The translations under genes were made by a program, and so were the position numbers. From assembly GCA_910587455.1 (NCBI GenBank), contig CAJULK010000006.1, positions 1 through 64,000 on the forward strand: DNA of 64,000 nucleotides, given 5' to 3'. The DNA comes from an uncultured Christensenellaceae bacterium (lineage in GTDB: Bacteria > Bacillota > Clostridia > Christensenellales > Pumilibacteraceae). The notes beneath the pieces are model-generated. The model ran no database searches, was not told the DNA's origin, and saw only the letters and a program-made list of their open reading frames with translations. Positions 43,501 through 51,524 of this stretch are shown here, piece by piece. The first letter of the stretch is position 1; each line of letters begins with the position of its first letter.

Positions 43501-43659
43501 AACGCGACCGGCATCGAATTTACGATCGACGAGCAGACGGAGACGGCGCGCGGAAATCTTTCGTCGCTCGCGTGGCTCGCCGAGAACGCGGCGTTCGGCG
43601 TTGGCGTGTGGGCGGAAAGCGGCGACGGCGGGCTGCCTGCGCTCAAAAGATTCGCATAG
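40597..43659 (+). CDS. Membrane protein fusing an XRE DNA-binding domain to InlB-type repeats and a GLUG-like domain, paralog 2
   Basis: 1020 aa. The N-terminal 69 residues are nearly identical to those of the preceding gene, including at DNA level. A longer linker follows (residues 70-125), then a membrane helix (about 128-157). Outside are several InlB-type units (GYAFAGWTFDGVSYVAGDTF, KDGYVFAGWEWNGDLYADGA). From about residue 670 there is a region starting GTAAEPYAIATYAELERL, with FRGVFDGDGHVIKNV, like GLUG/adhesin-type beta-helix modules. It is larger than paralog 1 by this C-terminal part. Probably co-transcribed with it (22-base gap). The ligand and DNA targets are unknown. Confidence 0.78.
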   Translation: MKDYGKALKILRKRAGLTQAQLAEKLNVTYQTVSKWENGINSPDIAVMENVCRLLSVPVDEYLRLASDETETAAADSNSRDDERNESMPDGSIILAPPVFADGASSVSPERASAAAGAGTVCKKPKSFAPYIILAAVLGGLVTLATFLFPVIAIVVLRGGHTVVEPEPSPTNVCTLKFDHGEFGTGKMGNDYCNYGSSIKLPDSGFIPVNGYAFAGWTFDGVSYVAGDTFDVPAAESVTFTAMWRKAVYTVRYKYGSIVFEQKFTYGEEHSMSARKIVRVGYVHTGWSCKGLSYALGEPVIDLSGKDGDIVEVAPVFMPVRYTVKFVDGDKCDYSDEYVYDGYHRLPYALYSRTGYEQTGWKVGDKTYALGEVAPDFATEADATVTVEAVFTPIGYSMEVHLMQWGAEFDGKKYDGFGGPVTVHITCEYGKDPFENRICRSDYMEFTGWTVYDWSGKVLDGDRRYINAVEGAVLRAEANWTSGEYYLTLGGGIRKPFDEKAIALKGAERYTLPLVETLIDEQRKDNITGYRFGGWSRGDGATAQRYADGETVSDLMITGNWYSGGSYDKPFVSFRAEWLPNEYTVKLDANGGEGDAASVKCKYDEERALPLNAYVKDGYVFAGWEWNGDLYADGATVRNLTTEHGGEITFAAKWIQSYSGKGTAAEPYAIATYAELERLCSLVGCDGGMSVAHYRLTADIDCGGKALKAIGTDKKPFRGVFDGDGHVIKNVAFAAAEKAYSNHFDYKGLFGSVTGGRLLNVGIENYTIDDGGCESLYAAPLAVRYCSEFPITECYAKGVIKSNNSELLKAGGLVCDLMGLARDCYAVCELNVAYAVGSDYDKGLDAGGFASSIYCGGYADADGNSVEIKTAGAQNCYADLNARLFTNEKKYAGLGVGMFVYLSASNYSECVYNNCFAAGSIEISGIETEDESVYGVTGKFAAKLYDPVHGVTGNKFAGIFVCGNITAQNATGIEFTIDEQTETARGNLSSLAWLAENAAFGVGVWAESGDGGLPALKRFA

Positions 43660-43812
43660 GCAGTTGCGGCGTATTTGATTCGATTCAGCGCATTATAGGC
43701 AGCGTATTACTGAGTCAAAGCCGTTTGTACGTGCCGCAAGCATTTTCTTTGTACTGCTTGCCTCTGATGCTGTAAACAGTCGCGGCGATAGCGTGCGGCG
43801 CGCCGCAAGCGC

Positions 43813-43841
43813 TTGACAATGCGCGCATTATGTCGTATAAT
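43813..43841 (+). promoter_or_regulatory. Consensus promoter of the Na/Pi symporter-ribokinase operon
   Basis: TTGACA (43813-43818), 17 bases, TATAAT (43836-43841). A second TATAAT lies at 43853-43858. Confidence 0.88.
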
Positions 43842-43871
43842 GATAATACCATATAATAGGGTATTACCGCT

Positions 43872-45695
43872 TTGGACGTATTGAAAAGTGTATTGGCTTT
43901 GATTGCCGGCTTGGGCGTGCTCTTGATCGGCATGAAGATGCTCAGCGAGGGCTTGGAGCGCAGCGCCGGAAAGGGCATGCGCAAGCTGTTCGGCAAGATA
44001 AGCAACAACCGTTTCGCGGGAGTGGGCGTGGGCGCGGTCGCGACCGTGCTCGTCAACTCGTCGTCGGCTACGACGGTAATGGTCATAGGCTTCGTCAACG
44101 CGGGGCTGATGACCCTTTTTCAGGCAACGTCGATAATAATGGGGGCTAATATCGGCACGACGCTGACAGGTATTATAATCGCGCTTTCGGGCGCTGAGTT
44201 CAGTATAAGCGCGTTCATGATGGTGCTCGCGTTTATAGGCGTGGTCATGCTGATGTTCTTCAAAAACGATACCGTAAAGAAGATAGGCTCTGCTATCGCA
44301 GGACTCGGGCTTATGTTTGTCGGGCTGTCGCTCATGAGCGGTTCGTTCGAAGATCCGTCCATCGCCTCTGCGATGCGCAGACTTTTCGAAGTCGTCGATT
44401 TTCCGATTTTTCTTATACTTATCGGAATGGTGTGCACGGCGTTGTTTCAGGCGTCGGCTGCTATGACGGCGCTCGTAGTCACCATGGCTGGCGGCGGGAT
44501 AATCCCGCTCGAAAGCGCGCTGTTCGTCATACTCGGTACCAATATCGGAACGTGCATTACCGCTATATTAGCTTCGTTCGGCGCGAGCACCAACGCAAAG
44601 CGCACCGCCGTTATACACCTGCTGTTCAACGCGATAGGCACGATCCTGTTCACCGCAATTATTTGGATATTCAAGTCGGATATCGTGTGGCTGTTCGGAA
44701 AAATGTCGCGCAGTACGCAAATGCAGGTCGCGCTGTTCCATGTATTTTTCAACGTGATAACTACGCTCCTGCTTGTTCCGTTCATAAAGCCGCTTACAAA
44801 GCTCGCGACGCTGCTCGTGCGCGAAAAGCGGGGCGGCGACGGCGAATCGCCGCACATGTACTATATTGACGACAGATTTTTGCAAACACCGCCGATCGCC
44901 GTCGCACAGGTCAAGCGCGAAGTCGATCATATGGGCGAAATGGCAAAAACCAACCTGAAGCGCGCCATGACGGCTGTTTTAACTCTCGATCTTTCGGAGC
45001 GCGACAAGGTGACACGCGACGAAGAAAAAATAAACTTTATAAACAAGGGCGTAGCCAAGTATCTTATAAAGCTGTCGTCGCTTTCTCTTACGCGCGCCGA
45101 CGAAAAGTTTGTCGGATCGCTTCACCACGTAGTCGGCGATATAGAGCGTATAGCCGACCACGCCGAAAACTTTACCGAAGCCGCCGCGGCGATGAAGGAA
45201 AACGATGCGGTGTTTTCGGAAGTAGCGCGCGACGAACTCGAGGATATGTACGACAAGGTGACGGCGATGTTCGACGAAGCGATGTTTATATTCAAAAACA
45301 ACGCAGTCGGCAGGCTCAACGATTTTTCGCGCCGTGAAGAGGAAGTCGATATGACCAAGCGGCTTCTCGACGACAATCACATAAAGAGGCTTAACGACGG
45401 CGAGTGCTCGGTGGAGAGCGGAACATATTTTTATTCGATGGTAAGCGCGCTCGAGCGTATCGCCGATCATCTTACGAATATAGCGTTTTCCATCAAGTCG
45501 CCGTCCGGGTCGCAGTGCGAGGCGATGGAAAAGATAGCTGAAGAACAAAAGCGCCGCTCGCACGAGAAAAAGCACAGCGGAAACAGTTTGCAGCGCGCGT
45601 CGGCGGACAAGCCCGACGAGACCGTAGCAAACGCCGAAGCCGCGGCGGTTTCCGATTCGGCGGAGAGCGGCACTGCGGAGGTGGAACGGCAATGA
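43872..45695 (+). CDS. Na+/phosphate symporter with a C-terminal PhoU-like domain
   Basis: 607 aa, TTG start at 43872 with a weak AGGG site. N-terminal about 320 residues hold two inverted repeats of the NptA/PiT-II family with the substrate motifs LVNSSSATTVM (residues 61-70) and LFQASAAMTALV, and GANIGTTLTG / GTNIGTCITA. Residues about 350-545 are a PhoU-like helical bundle (HHVVGDIERIADHAENFTE and SALERIADHLTNIAF). It imports phosphate with sodium at the cell membrane; the PhoU part probably regulates it. The last 45 residues are charged and Ala/Glu-rich. The stop overlaps the ribokinase start (ATGA). Confidence 0.92.
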   Translation: MDVLKSVLALIAGLGVLLIGMKMLSEGLERSAGKGMRKLFGKISNNRFAGVGVGAVATVLVNSSSATTVMVIGFVNAGLMTLFQATSIIMGANIGTTLTGIIIALSGAEFSISAFMMVLAFIGVVMLMFFKNDTVKKIGSAIAGLGLMFVGLSLMSGSFEDPSIASAMRRLFEVVDFPIFLILIGMVCTALFQASAAMTALVVTMAGGGIIPLESALFVILGTNIGTCITAILASFGASTNAKRTAVIHLLFNAIGTILFTAIIWIFKSDIVWLFGKMSRSTQMQVALFHVFFNVITTLLLVPFIKPLTKLATLLVREKRGGDGESPHMYYIDDRFLQTPPIAVAQVKREVDHMGEMAKTNLKRAMTAVLTLDLSERDKVTRDEEKINFINKGVAKYLIKLSSLSLTRADEKFVGSLHHVVGDIERIADHAENFTEAAAAMKENDAVFSEVARDELEDMYDKVTAMFDEAMFIFKNNAVGRLNDFSRREEEVDMTKRLLDDNHIKRLNDGECSVESGTYFYSMVSALERIADHLTNIAFSIKSPSGSQCEAMEKIAEEQKRRSHEKKHSGNSLQRASADKPDETVANAEAAAVSDSAESGTAEVERQ

Positions 45696-46630
45696 TTTAC
45701 GTACTCGGCAGCATAAATCTGGATCTGTCGGTCGAGCTCGAGCGTTTGCCCAAAAAAGGCGAAACGGTTATTGCCGACAGCCTTAAATCGGGGCTGGGCG
45801 GCAAAGGCGCAAACCAAGCCGTCGCGATAGCCAAGCTCGGCAAGCGCGACGATAAAGACGTCTCGCCCGTGCGGCTTATCGGTAATGTGGGCAAGGACGC
45901 AGGCGGCGACAGCCTTATAAACAAACTCAACGAGTTCGGCGTAAATACGGACTTCGTTCACCGCGTCAACAGACCGACGGGCACGGCTATAGTCACGCTT
46001 ACGGGCAAGGACAACCGAATAATGGTGTACACGGGTGCGAACTCGGGATTGAGCAAGACGGATGTGGACGAAGCGCTCGAAGGCGCTACGAGCGCCGATA
46101 CGCTGTTATGTCAGCTCGAAGTGCCGCTGTACGTCGTGGCGTACGCGCTTAGAAAAGCTCGGGCTATAGGCATGACGACTATTTTCAACCCCGCGCCTGC
46201 CAAAGAACTTCCCGAAGATCTTTATTACAACGTCGATATAATCGTACCGAACGAAACGGAAACTCAGATCCTTACGGGAATAAATCCGCGCGATTACGAT
46301 TCGCAAATAGACGCATTGCAAGAATTCCACGAACGCGGTGTGCATTATGCCGTGATAACGCTCGGCGACAAAGGCTCGGTCATTTCGGACGGTACGGGTT
46401 TCATTGCGCACATACCGCCGAGAAAGACAGCGGTAGTTGACACGACGGGCGCGGGCGACACGTTTGTGGGCGCGCTTGCTCTCACTTATCCGCACATCGG
46501 TATGTATTCGTTCAGAGAAGCGTGCGCGTTTGCTACGGCGGCTGCGGCGCTGACCGTTTCGAAGCGTGGCGCTGCCGACAGTATCCCGACGTTTGCCGAA
46601 GTCGCCGCAATGTATAACAGGGTAATATAA
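45692..46630 (+). CDS. rbsK: Ribokinase
   Basis: 312 aa PfkB-family kinase. GGKGANQAVAIAKLG (36-50) binds sugar; the C-terminal signature DTTGAGDTFVGAL (250-262) holds the catalytic Asp256 and the anion hole. NETE (187-190) is the Mg2+/phosphate motif. It phosphorylates D-ribose to ribose-5-phosphate, which could feed PRPP synthesis; prs lies about 9 kb away on the same strand. It is coupled by ATGA overlap to the Na/Pi symporter, giving a pair that brings in phosphate and phosphorylates sugar. No ribose transporter is nearby. Confidence 0.92.
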   Translation: MIYVLGSINLDLSVELERLPKKGETVIADSLKSGLGGKGANQAVAIAKLGKRDDKDVSPVRLIGNVGKDAGGDSLINKLNEFGVNTDFVHRVNRPTGTAIVTLTGKDNRIMVYTGANSGLSKTDVDEALEGATSADTLLCQLEVPLYVVAYALRKARAIGMTTIFNPAPAKELPEDLYYNVDIIVPNETETQILTGINPRDYDSQIDALQEFHERGVHYAVITLGDKGSVISDGTGFIAHIPPRKTAVVDTTGAGDTFVGALALTYPHIGMYSFREACAFATAAAALTVSKRGAADSIPTFAEVAAMYNRVI

Positions 46631-46726
46631 CGCACAAACGCGTGCTGTCGACGGTTCCGTTGCGGAAAATTACGTGGGCGTCCGACGGACGCACGCGGCA
46701 GCTAAAACCGAAAATATTTACGACGT

Positions 46727-46760
46727 ATAAGTTCGACCGAGGTCGGGCTTATATTTTTTT
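46727..46760 (+). terminator. Intrinsic terminator after ribokinase
   Basis: ATAAGTTCGACC (46727-46738), 2-base loop GA, GGTCGGGCTTAT (46741-46752; two G-U pairs), then ATTTTTTT. It overlaps the 3' end of the converging GNAT gene. Confidence 0.8.
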
Positions 46761-47186
46761 GGATAAATATACCATATCGACGAGCTTTACGCCGCCTTCG
46801 TAAATTTCGTGATCGTAGTTGTCGATAAAAAAGTTTTTCACCGAGTGCGAGCGCACAAACCCGCATTTTTCGTAGAACGGCACGGTGAGCGGACTGTCGC
46901 CCGTGCCGACGGTCAAAACAGTATACTTGCCGCGATATTCGGCTTCGGTGAACCGTATGAGCGCACGCCCGTAGCCGCGATTGCGAAATTGCGGAAGCAC
47001 GGCGAGATTTTTTATTTCGAGCGTATCCCCGTTGCCGACCGTGACGATCTCTGCTTTGATCCCGCCGTCGTCGAGCACGTACATAGTGCCCGCATCGAGA
47101 TATTTTTCGATCATTTCGGGCTGTTCGTCGGCGAGGAGAAGAAGGGGCATAAATGCGCGCTTGTTTGCGGTCGGGTATATTTTCAT
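46749..47186 (-). CDS. GNAT-family N-acetyltransferase
   Basis: 145 aa. GNAT core: IKNLAVLPQFRNRGYGRALI, the acetyl-CoA loop (Q/RxxGxG/A: RNRGYG), with strand and helix on both sides, and VPFYEKCGFVRSHSV near the end. Start ATG at 47186 with a consensus promoter only 10 bases upstream. Substrate unknown; similar small GNATs acetylate amines or ribosomal-protein N-termini. Confidence 0.9.
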   Translation of the reverse strand: MKIYPTANKRAFMPLLLLADEQPEMIEKYLDAGTMYVLDDGGIKAEIVTVGNGDTLEIKNLAVLPQFRNRGYGRALIRFTEAEYRGKYTVLTVGTGDSPLTVPFYEKCGFVRSHSVKNFFIDNYDHEIYEGGVKLVDMVYLSKKI

Positions 47187-47196
47187 TTCGAGTTAT

Positions 47197-47225
47197 ATTG
47201 TATATTCGCGCGGCGCATTTGTCAA
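47197..47225 (-). promoter_or_regulatory. Consensus promoter of the GNAT gene
   Basis: On the minus strand: TTGACA (47225-47220), 17 bases, TACAAT (47202-47197). Confidence 0.85.
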
Positions 47226-47307
47226 GCTCGGCAGAGCGGCGTGCGGCGGCACTGAAAAGGTCGGAATTTGTCGGATATTGCGAGCGGATTTTCGACATAC
47301 TAAACGT

Positions 47308-48312
47308 ATGTTATTCATAGACAGGCATGGCGAGGCGGCTAACGCGCTTTTGGGCGCGCTGTCCGATACGGACTGCGCCGACAGGCTTTCGCGGAGAGTG
47401 GGCGGCATGTGCGGGAAAAAAGCGGTCGCGGTCAATTCGACCGACGCGGCTCTACATACCGCGCTGTATCTGTGCGGCGCGGAACGCGGAGATTTCGTGT
47501 TCGTGCCGTCGTTTACGTTTTATTCGTATATAGCGACTGCCGCGCACATGGACCTCGTTCCGGTGTTTTTGGACTGCGATCCGCATACGCGGTGCGTGTC
47601 CGCAGCCGCGCTCGAAACGGCGCTGGTATGGGCGCAGCTTTTGCAAAAGCCGCCCGCGGCGGTCGTTGTCGACGACGCGTTCGGCGCGGTAGCCGACTTT
47701 GACGTGCTGCTGCCTTTGTGCAAGGCGTGGAACGTGCCGCTCGTAGAGCTTTCGGCAGGCGCGCTCGGCGGCGAATACAAAGGCGTGCCGTGCGGGGCGA
47801 ACGCCGATTTCGGCGTGATCGGGTTTGACAAGCGCGTCCACGGCGGCGGCGCGGTCGTTCTGTGCGGCGACGACAAAATAGACGAAGCGCTCGGGTTTAC
47901 GCGCCGCGTGTTCACTTCGGGCGAGAATCACGACTATTCCATGCATAACGCCGTCGCGGCGCTCGATATCGCGCAACTCGATGTGGCGGACAAGATATGC
48001 GCGCGGCGCCGTGCCAATCTCGCCGCTATCACGGGTTCGGTCGAAAACGTGCTGCCGCCGACGCGCGGCGACGCCGCCGAATACGCTCTGTGCAAAGCGG
48101 CTGAGCATGCGGCGGAACTCGTCGAATACGGTTACGAGGTCAAGATGCCGCCGCCCGTGCACACGCTTCCGCAGTACGCCGATTGCGCGTATTTCGAACA
48201 CGAACGCGGATTCAGCGTGTGCGAGTCGCTCGCCGAATATTGCCTTATCGGCATGGATATGTCCGTCGTCATGCGGCTCAAACTGATACGCAAACTTAAA
48301 TTGTATCGTTGA
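47308..48312 (+). CDS. DegT/DnrJ/EryC1-type PLP aminotransferase (divergent)
   Basis: 334 aa from ATG 47308; longer upstream frames have no ribosome site. Features of the family: VAVNSTDAALHTALYLCG (substrate/PLP phosphate region), VFVPSFTFYSYIATAAHMDLVPVFLDCD, VVVDDAFGA, and GVIGFDKRVHGGGAVVL, whose lysine should be the PLP Schiff-base lysine. Members transaminate or dehydrate nucleotide-linked keto-sugars. It is about 40 residues shorter than usual and has no sugar-biosynthesis neighbours, so substrate and activity are uncertain. Confidence 0.8.
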   Translation: MLFIDRHGEAANALLGALSDTDCADRLSRRVGGMCGKKAVAVNSTDAALHTALYLCGAERGDFVFVPSFTFYSYIATAAHMDLVPVFLDCDPHTRCVSAAALETALVWAQLLQKPPAAVVVDDAFGAVADFDVLLPLCKAWNVPLVELSAGALGGEYKGVPCGANADFGVIGFDKRVHGGGAVVLCGDDKIDEALGFTRRVFTSGENHDYSMHNAVAALDIAQLDVADKICARRRANLAAITGSVENVLPPTRGDAAEYALCKAAEHAAELVEYGYEVKMPPPVHTLPQYADCAYFEHERGFSVCESLAEYCLIGMDMSVVMRLKLIRKLKLYR

Positions 48313-48338
48313 CAAACTCCGATCGGGCGTAGTATAAT
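48309..48338 (+). promoter_or_regulatory. Promoter of the DUF2207-like pair (leaderless)
   Basis: TTGACA (48309-48314, overlapping the previous stop codon), 18 bases, TATAAT (48333-48338). The ATG is 6 bases further, at 48345. Confidence 0.8.
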
Positions 48339-48344
48339 TTACGC

Positions 48345-49403
48345 ATGTCGTATGCGTTGTTTAGCGTAAACGCCGTTATGTCGGGTCTATACTATGCGTT
48401 TTTCGGCGCCGTTTGCGGCTGCATTGCCGTGATGGCGGCGCTTATCGCCGTGTTCGGCAGGCGCGCCCGTCGCAACGTAAAGAAGGAATCGGTAACGCGC
48501 TTGCCCAACGGATTTTCTCCGCTCGACGTAAAGCGCATATTCATAGGCAAATCGTATCCGAGAAAATTGACGCGCGCTCTTCTCGTTTATTGGGCGCAGC
48601 GCGGATATATAATGATAGAACATGTCGGCAGATATACGGTCAAAGTGCATATTCTCGAATATCCGCCCGAACACGACCGATCCGACGCGTTGTTTTTCGA
48701 CCGCGGAACGTACGTGCGCGAGCGCGATCTGTTTTTGCTGTTGGCAAAAAAATCGCGCGGCGGCAAGCCCGTAAACATACTGCGCCCGCTTTTTACCAAG
48801 GACGATGTGAAAGCTATAAACGGCAAGTATGCCGTACGCGAAGACGAGGGCGTATACTCATCCAAACATTACAAGCTCAAAATAATCTCGCTGTGCCTTG
48901 CGGTGGCGCCCATGCTGCTGTCCGCCGTGTGGGGGTGTTTTTTCGGGCAGTTCGTTATGCTGCTGTGTTTGGGAACGGCATTGATCGGTATGTTCGTTTT
49001 GATGTTTATACGCGAAATGCCCATTTTGTTCAAGGCGATTTGGTGCGGCATATGGCTGGGTGTGTCGTTCGGCGGATACGTGAACATCGCCGCGGCGGGA
49101 TGGATATACGATCCTTTTTATATGACGTACTTATCCGTGTGTTTTATGATAACGGGCGCGCTGTTTTTTATACGCTTCGTCGATTATCGGGTCAAAAACA
49201 ATCTCGCGGAATATTCCGATCTCGTAAATTACAGAAAACACTTGCTGTTCGCGCCCGCGTCGGAGCTTGAAAAAGAGGACTATTGGGAAGCCCTGCCGTT
49301 TGTATACGCTTTCGGCATAAAAATGTTTTGCAAGCGCAAATTCGGCGAGCGCGCCGTGCCCGAGTGGTATGTTACGGATGGCGAGAGGGGTGCGCTGCTA
49401 TGA
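48345..49403 (+). CDS. DUF2207-like membrane protein, paralog 1
   Basis: 352 aa. One N-terminal membrane helix, then the DUF2207-type cytoplasmic block (NGFSPLDVKRIFIGKSYPRK...LVYWAQRGYIMIE). In the middle and C-terminal half are four hydrophobic helices, followed by the typical NYRKHLLFAPASELEKEDYWEALPFVYAFGI. The large N-terminal extracytoplasmic beta-domain of full DUF2207 proteins is absent. No ribosome site; probably translated from a leaderless mRNA. Overlaps the next gene by ATGA. Function of the family is unknown. Confidence 0.7.
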   Translation: MSYALFSVNAVMSGLYYAFFGAVCGCIAVMAALIAVFGRRARRNVKKESVTRLPNGFSPLDVKRIFIGKSYPRKLTRALLVYWAQRGYIMIEHVGRYTVKVHILEYPPEHDRSDALFFDRGTYVRERDLFLLLAKKSRGGKPVNILRPLFTKDDVKAINGKYAVREDEGVYSSKHYKLKIISLCLAVAPMLLSAVWGCFFGQFVMLLCLGTALIGMFVLMFIREMPILFKAIWCGIWLGVSFGGYVNIAAAGWIYDPFYMTYLSVCFMITGALFFIRFVDYRVKNNLAEYSDLVNYRKHLLFAPASELEKEDYWEALPFVYAFGIKMFCKRKFGERAVPEWYVTDGERGALL

Positions 49404-50533
49404 GTTTGCCGATGCTGATATTGTGCATACTGCTCATAGTTTTCGCATTGCTGTTTTCGGTCGTGCCGTTCATTATCGGCAAAGCGGGTAGGCGGCGTGC
49501 GCTTCGTCCCGTCGAATACTATCCGCCGCGCGGTTATTCGCCCGCCGACGTCATGATCGCTTATTACGGCAGATCGTCGCGTCCGCGCGAACTGTTTAAT
49601 CCGCTCATGCTGTATTGGGCGGATCGCGGATTCGTCACGATAGAGGAAGACTGCAAGCGCGGACTCAAACTGACCAAATTAAAAGAGCTCGAACCGCCCG
49701 AAGTCGCCAAGGTCGCAGCGGGGCGCGACGCCGTAAAAGCCGTGATCGACGCCACGGTTGCCAAAAAGCGCGGACGCAAACGCAAAAGACCCGTCGCGAT
49801 CGAATTCGATATTAAGGCTTTGCCGTACGACGGATTTTCGTATAATGCCGAAAAGCGGTTGTTCGACGCCGTGTTTTCGTCGGGCGACGTGTTCTATACG
49901 CTCGCCGCGCCGTCGTCGTTCAACAAGAATTACGAAGAGTTCGAAAACAAGTGCGCGGAGAAAGCGAAAGTAACAAATTCGAACAGGGGCAAGTCGTTGT
50001 CGAGGGCAGCGTACGCCGTTTCCTTTCTCGTGTTTGCCGCCGTTGCGATAATATCGGGCGTCTGCGTCCGCAATACGGTTTACGTCGCAATGATATTCCC
50101 TTTGGTCGCCATGATAATGTGCCCGGTCATGCCGATCAAATTCTACTTCAAATACTTGTTTTTCGCGGTGTGGGGCGGAGCGCCGTTCGCGACTGTGCTG
50201 GCTTTTTCTCCTACAGACTGCACGGTTTTGCTTGTCGCCGCGTTCCTTGTGGATTTTCTTACGGTGTTCGTTATATCGCCGCGCATAGACATAAGATCGA
50301 AAGCCGAGCTCGAGGTGTACGGGCGGATATGCGCGTTCAAGACATTTCTCGAACAGGCGGAAGCGGACAGATTGGAAACCCTTATCGAGGACAATCCCGA
50401 TTATTGGTTTGATATTTTGCCGTACTGTTACGTGCTCAAAATAACCGAAAAGCTGAAGCCCAAATTCGACAGGATAGCTATGGACGGTCCGTCGTGGTAT
50501 CTGGGCGAGCTGCGCGATACACTCATGTTCTGA
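49400..50533 (+). CDS. DUF2207-like membrane protein, paralog 2
   Basis: 377 aa from ATG 49400 inside the stop of paralog 1. Same plan: N-terminal membrane helix (LPMLILCILLIVFALLFSVV), YYPPRGYSPADVMIAYYGRS...LMLYWADRGFVTIEED, a basic insertion (AKKRGRKRKRP), membrane helices in the second half, and the closing GRICAFKTFLEQAEADRLE...YWFDILPYCYVLKI. The two probably form a heteromeric membrane complex. Function unknown. Confidence 0.7.
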   Translation: MSLPMLILCILLIVFALLFSVVPFIIGKAGRRRALRPVEYYPPRGYSPADVMIAYYGRSSRPRELFNPLMLYWADRGFVTIEEDCKRGLKLTKLKELEPPEVAKVAAGRDAVKAVIDATVAKKRGRKRKRPVAIEFDIKALPYDGFSYNAEKRLFDAVFSSGDVFYTLAAPSSFNKNYEEFENKCAEKAKVTNSNRGKSLSRAAYAVSFLVFAAVAIISGVCVRNTVYVAMIFPLVAMIMCPVMPIKFYFKYLFFAVWGGAPFATVLAFSPTDCTVLLVAAFLVDFLTVFVISPRIDIRSKAELEVYGRICAFKTFLEQAEADRLETLIEDNPDYWFDILPYCYVLKITEKLKPKFDRIAMDGPSWYLGELRDTLMF

Positions 50534-50546
50534 CGCCCCGCGTGCC

Positions 50547-50575
50547 TTGACAAACGGGTGCGCGGCGTGTATAAT
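50547..50575 (+). promoter_or_regulatory. Consensus promoter of the nrdG-like gene
   Basis: TTGACA (50547-50552), 17 bases, TATAAT (50570-50575). Confidence 0.88.
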
Positions 50576-50604
50576 GATTTGGATAAATTTTTACGGCGGG
50601 CTGT

Positions 50605-51309
50605 ATGGACAGATACATAAAGATAAGCGGAATACAAAAATTGACGTTGCTGGATTATCCGGAACACACGGCGTGCACGCTTTTCGTGCCGTCGTGTAAT
50701 TTCAGATGTCCGTTCTGTCATAACAGCGAACTCCTCGCGGGCGACGTGTCGTACTATGACGAAGCGGAAATCTTTGCGTTTTTGAAAAAGCGTCGTGGTG
50801 TGCTCGAGGGCGTGTGCGTCACGGGCGGCGAGCCGACGGTCTACACCGATCTCGACAGGTTTTTGCGGTCGGTTAAAGAGCTGGGATACGAAGTCAAGCT
50901 CGATACCAACGGGTATCTGCCCGACAGACTCGTGCCACTCATTTCCGAGCGTATCGTCGATTATATTGCCATGGATATAAAAAATTCTCCCGATCGCTAT
51001 GCGGAATCGGCGGGGCTTGCGCCCGAACGTTTCGACATTAACGCGATAGAAAGATCGGTCGAGATCATAATGGGCTCGGGCGTCGAGTATGAATTTCGCA
51101 CTACGGTAGCGAGCGAGCTTTTTACGGACGAAAGCATGGACGGCGCGGCGCGGCTCGTCGCGGGCGCGAAAAGATATTATCTGCAAAACTTCGTTATGCG
51201 CGATACCGTTCCGTCCAAAACGCTTACGACTCCGCATCCGTCGGTAATGAACAGGTATCTCGAGATCGCGCGGCGCTATGTGCCGTCGGCGGAAATAAGA
51301 GGGGTGTAG
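50605..51309 (+). CDS. nrdG: Anaerobic ribonucleotide reductase activating protein (NrdG-type radical SAM)
   Basis: 234 aa. The radical-SAM cluster motif CxxxCxxC is CNFRCPFC (Cys31, Cys35, Cys38). It is followed by GGEPTVYTDL (SAM-binding GGE) and KLDTNGYLPD. Length and the opening ISGIQKLTLLDYPEHTA match NrdG2-type activases that install the glycyl radical on NrdD under anaerobic conditions. nrdD is not in the window. A pyruvate-formate-lyase activase-like role is the alternative. Supports an anaerobic host. Confidence 0.88.
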   Translation: MDRYIKISGIQKLTLLDYPEHTACTLFVPSCNFRCPFCHNSELLAGDVSYYDEAEIFAFLKKRRGVLEGVCVTGGEPTVYTDLDRFLRSVKELGYEVKLDTNGYLPDRLVPLISERIVDYIAMDIKNSPDRYAESAGLAPERFDINAIERSVEIIMGSGVEYEFRTTVASELFTDESMDGAARLVAGAKRYYLQNFVMRDTVPSKTLTTPHPSVMNRYLEIARRYVPSAEIRGV

Positions 51310-51418
51310 ACAAGCCGTTGCGCGGCAGTATTCGCGGCGGATCTTGCGGCGCGCTTTGTATAAAACGCAAACGGGCTGTTTTACGCGGAATTATATATTT
51401 ATTTGTGGTCGATTTTGC

Positions 51419-51447
51419 TTGTCAAAGGCGAAAAACGGTGTTATAAT
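51419..51447 (+). promoter_or_regulatory. Promoter of the rpsF-ssb-rpsR operon
   Basis: TTGTCA (51419-51424), 17 bases, TATAAT (51442-51447). The leader is about 70 bases long. Confidence 0.8.
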
Positions 51448-51472
51448 TATTAACGCGGTAAAATATTTCGTG

Positions 51473-51500
51473 CCGCATCCTTGCTCGCATAACGATGCGG
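51473..51500 (+). promoter_or_regulatory. Leader hairpin, candidate S6:S18 autoregulatory site
   Basis: CCGCATC (51473-51479) and GATGCGG (51494-51500) form a stem in the rpsF leader, followed by GCCGACAGACC just before AAGGAGG. Bacterial rpsF leaders often bind the S6:S18 complex through a hairpin with CCG elements. The match here is by position and general shape only. Confidence 0.4.
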
Positions 51501-51524
51501 GCCGACAGACCACAAGGAGGTTCT

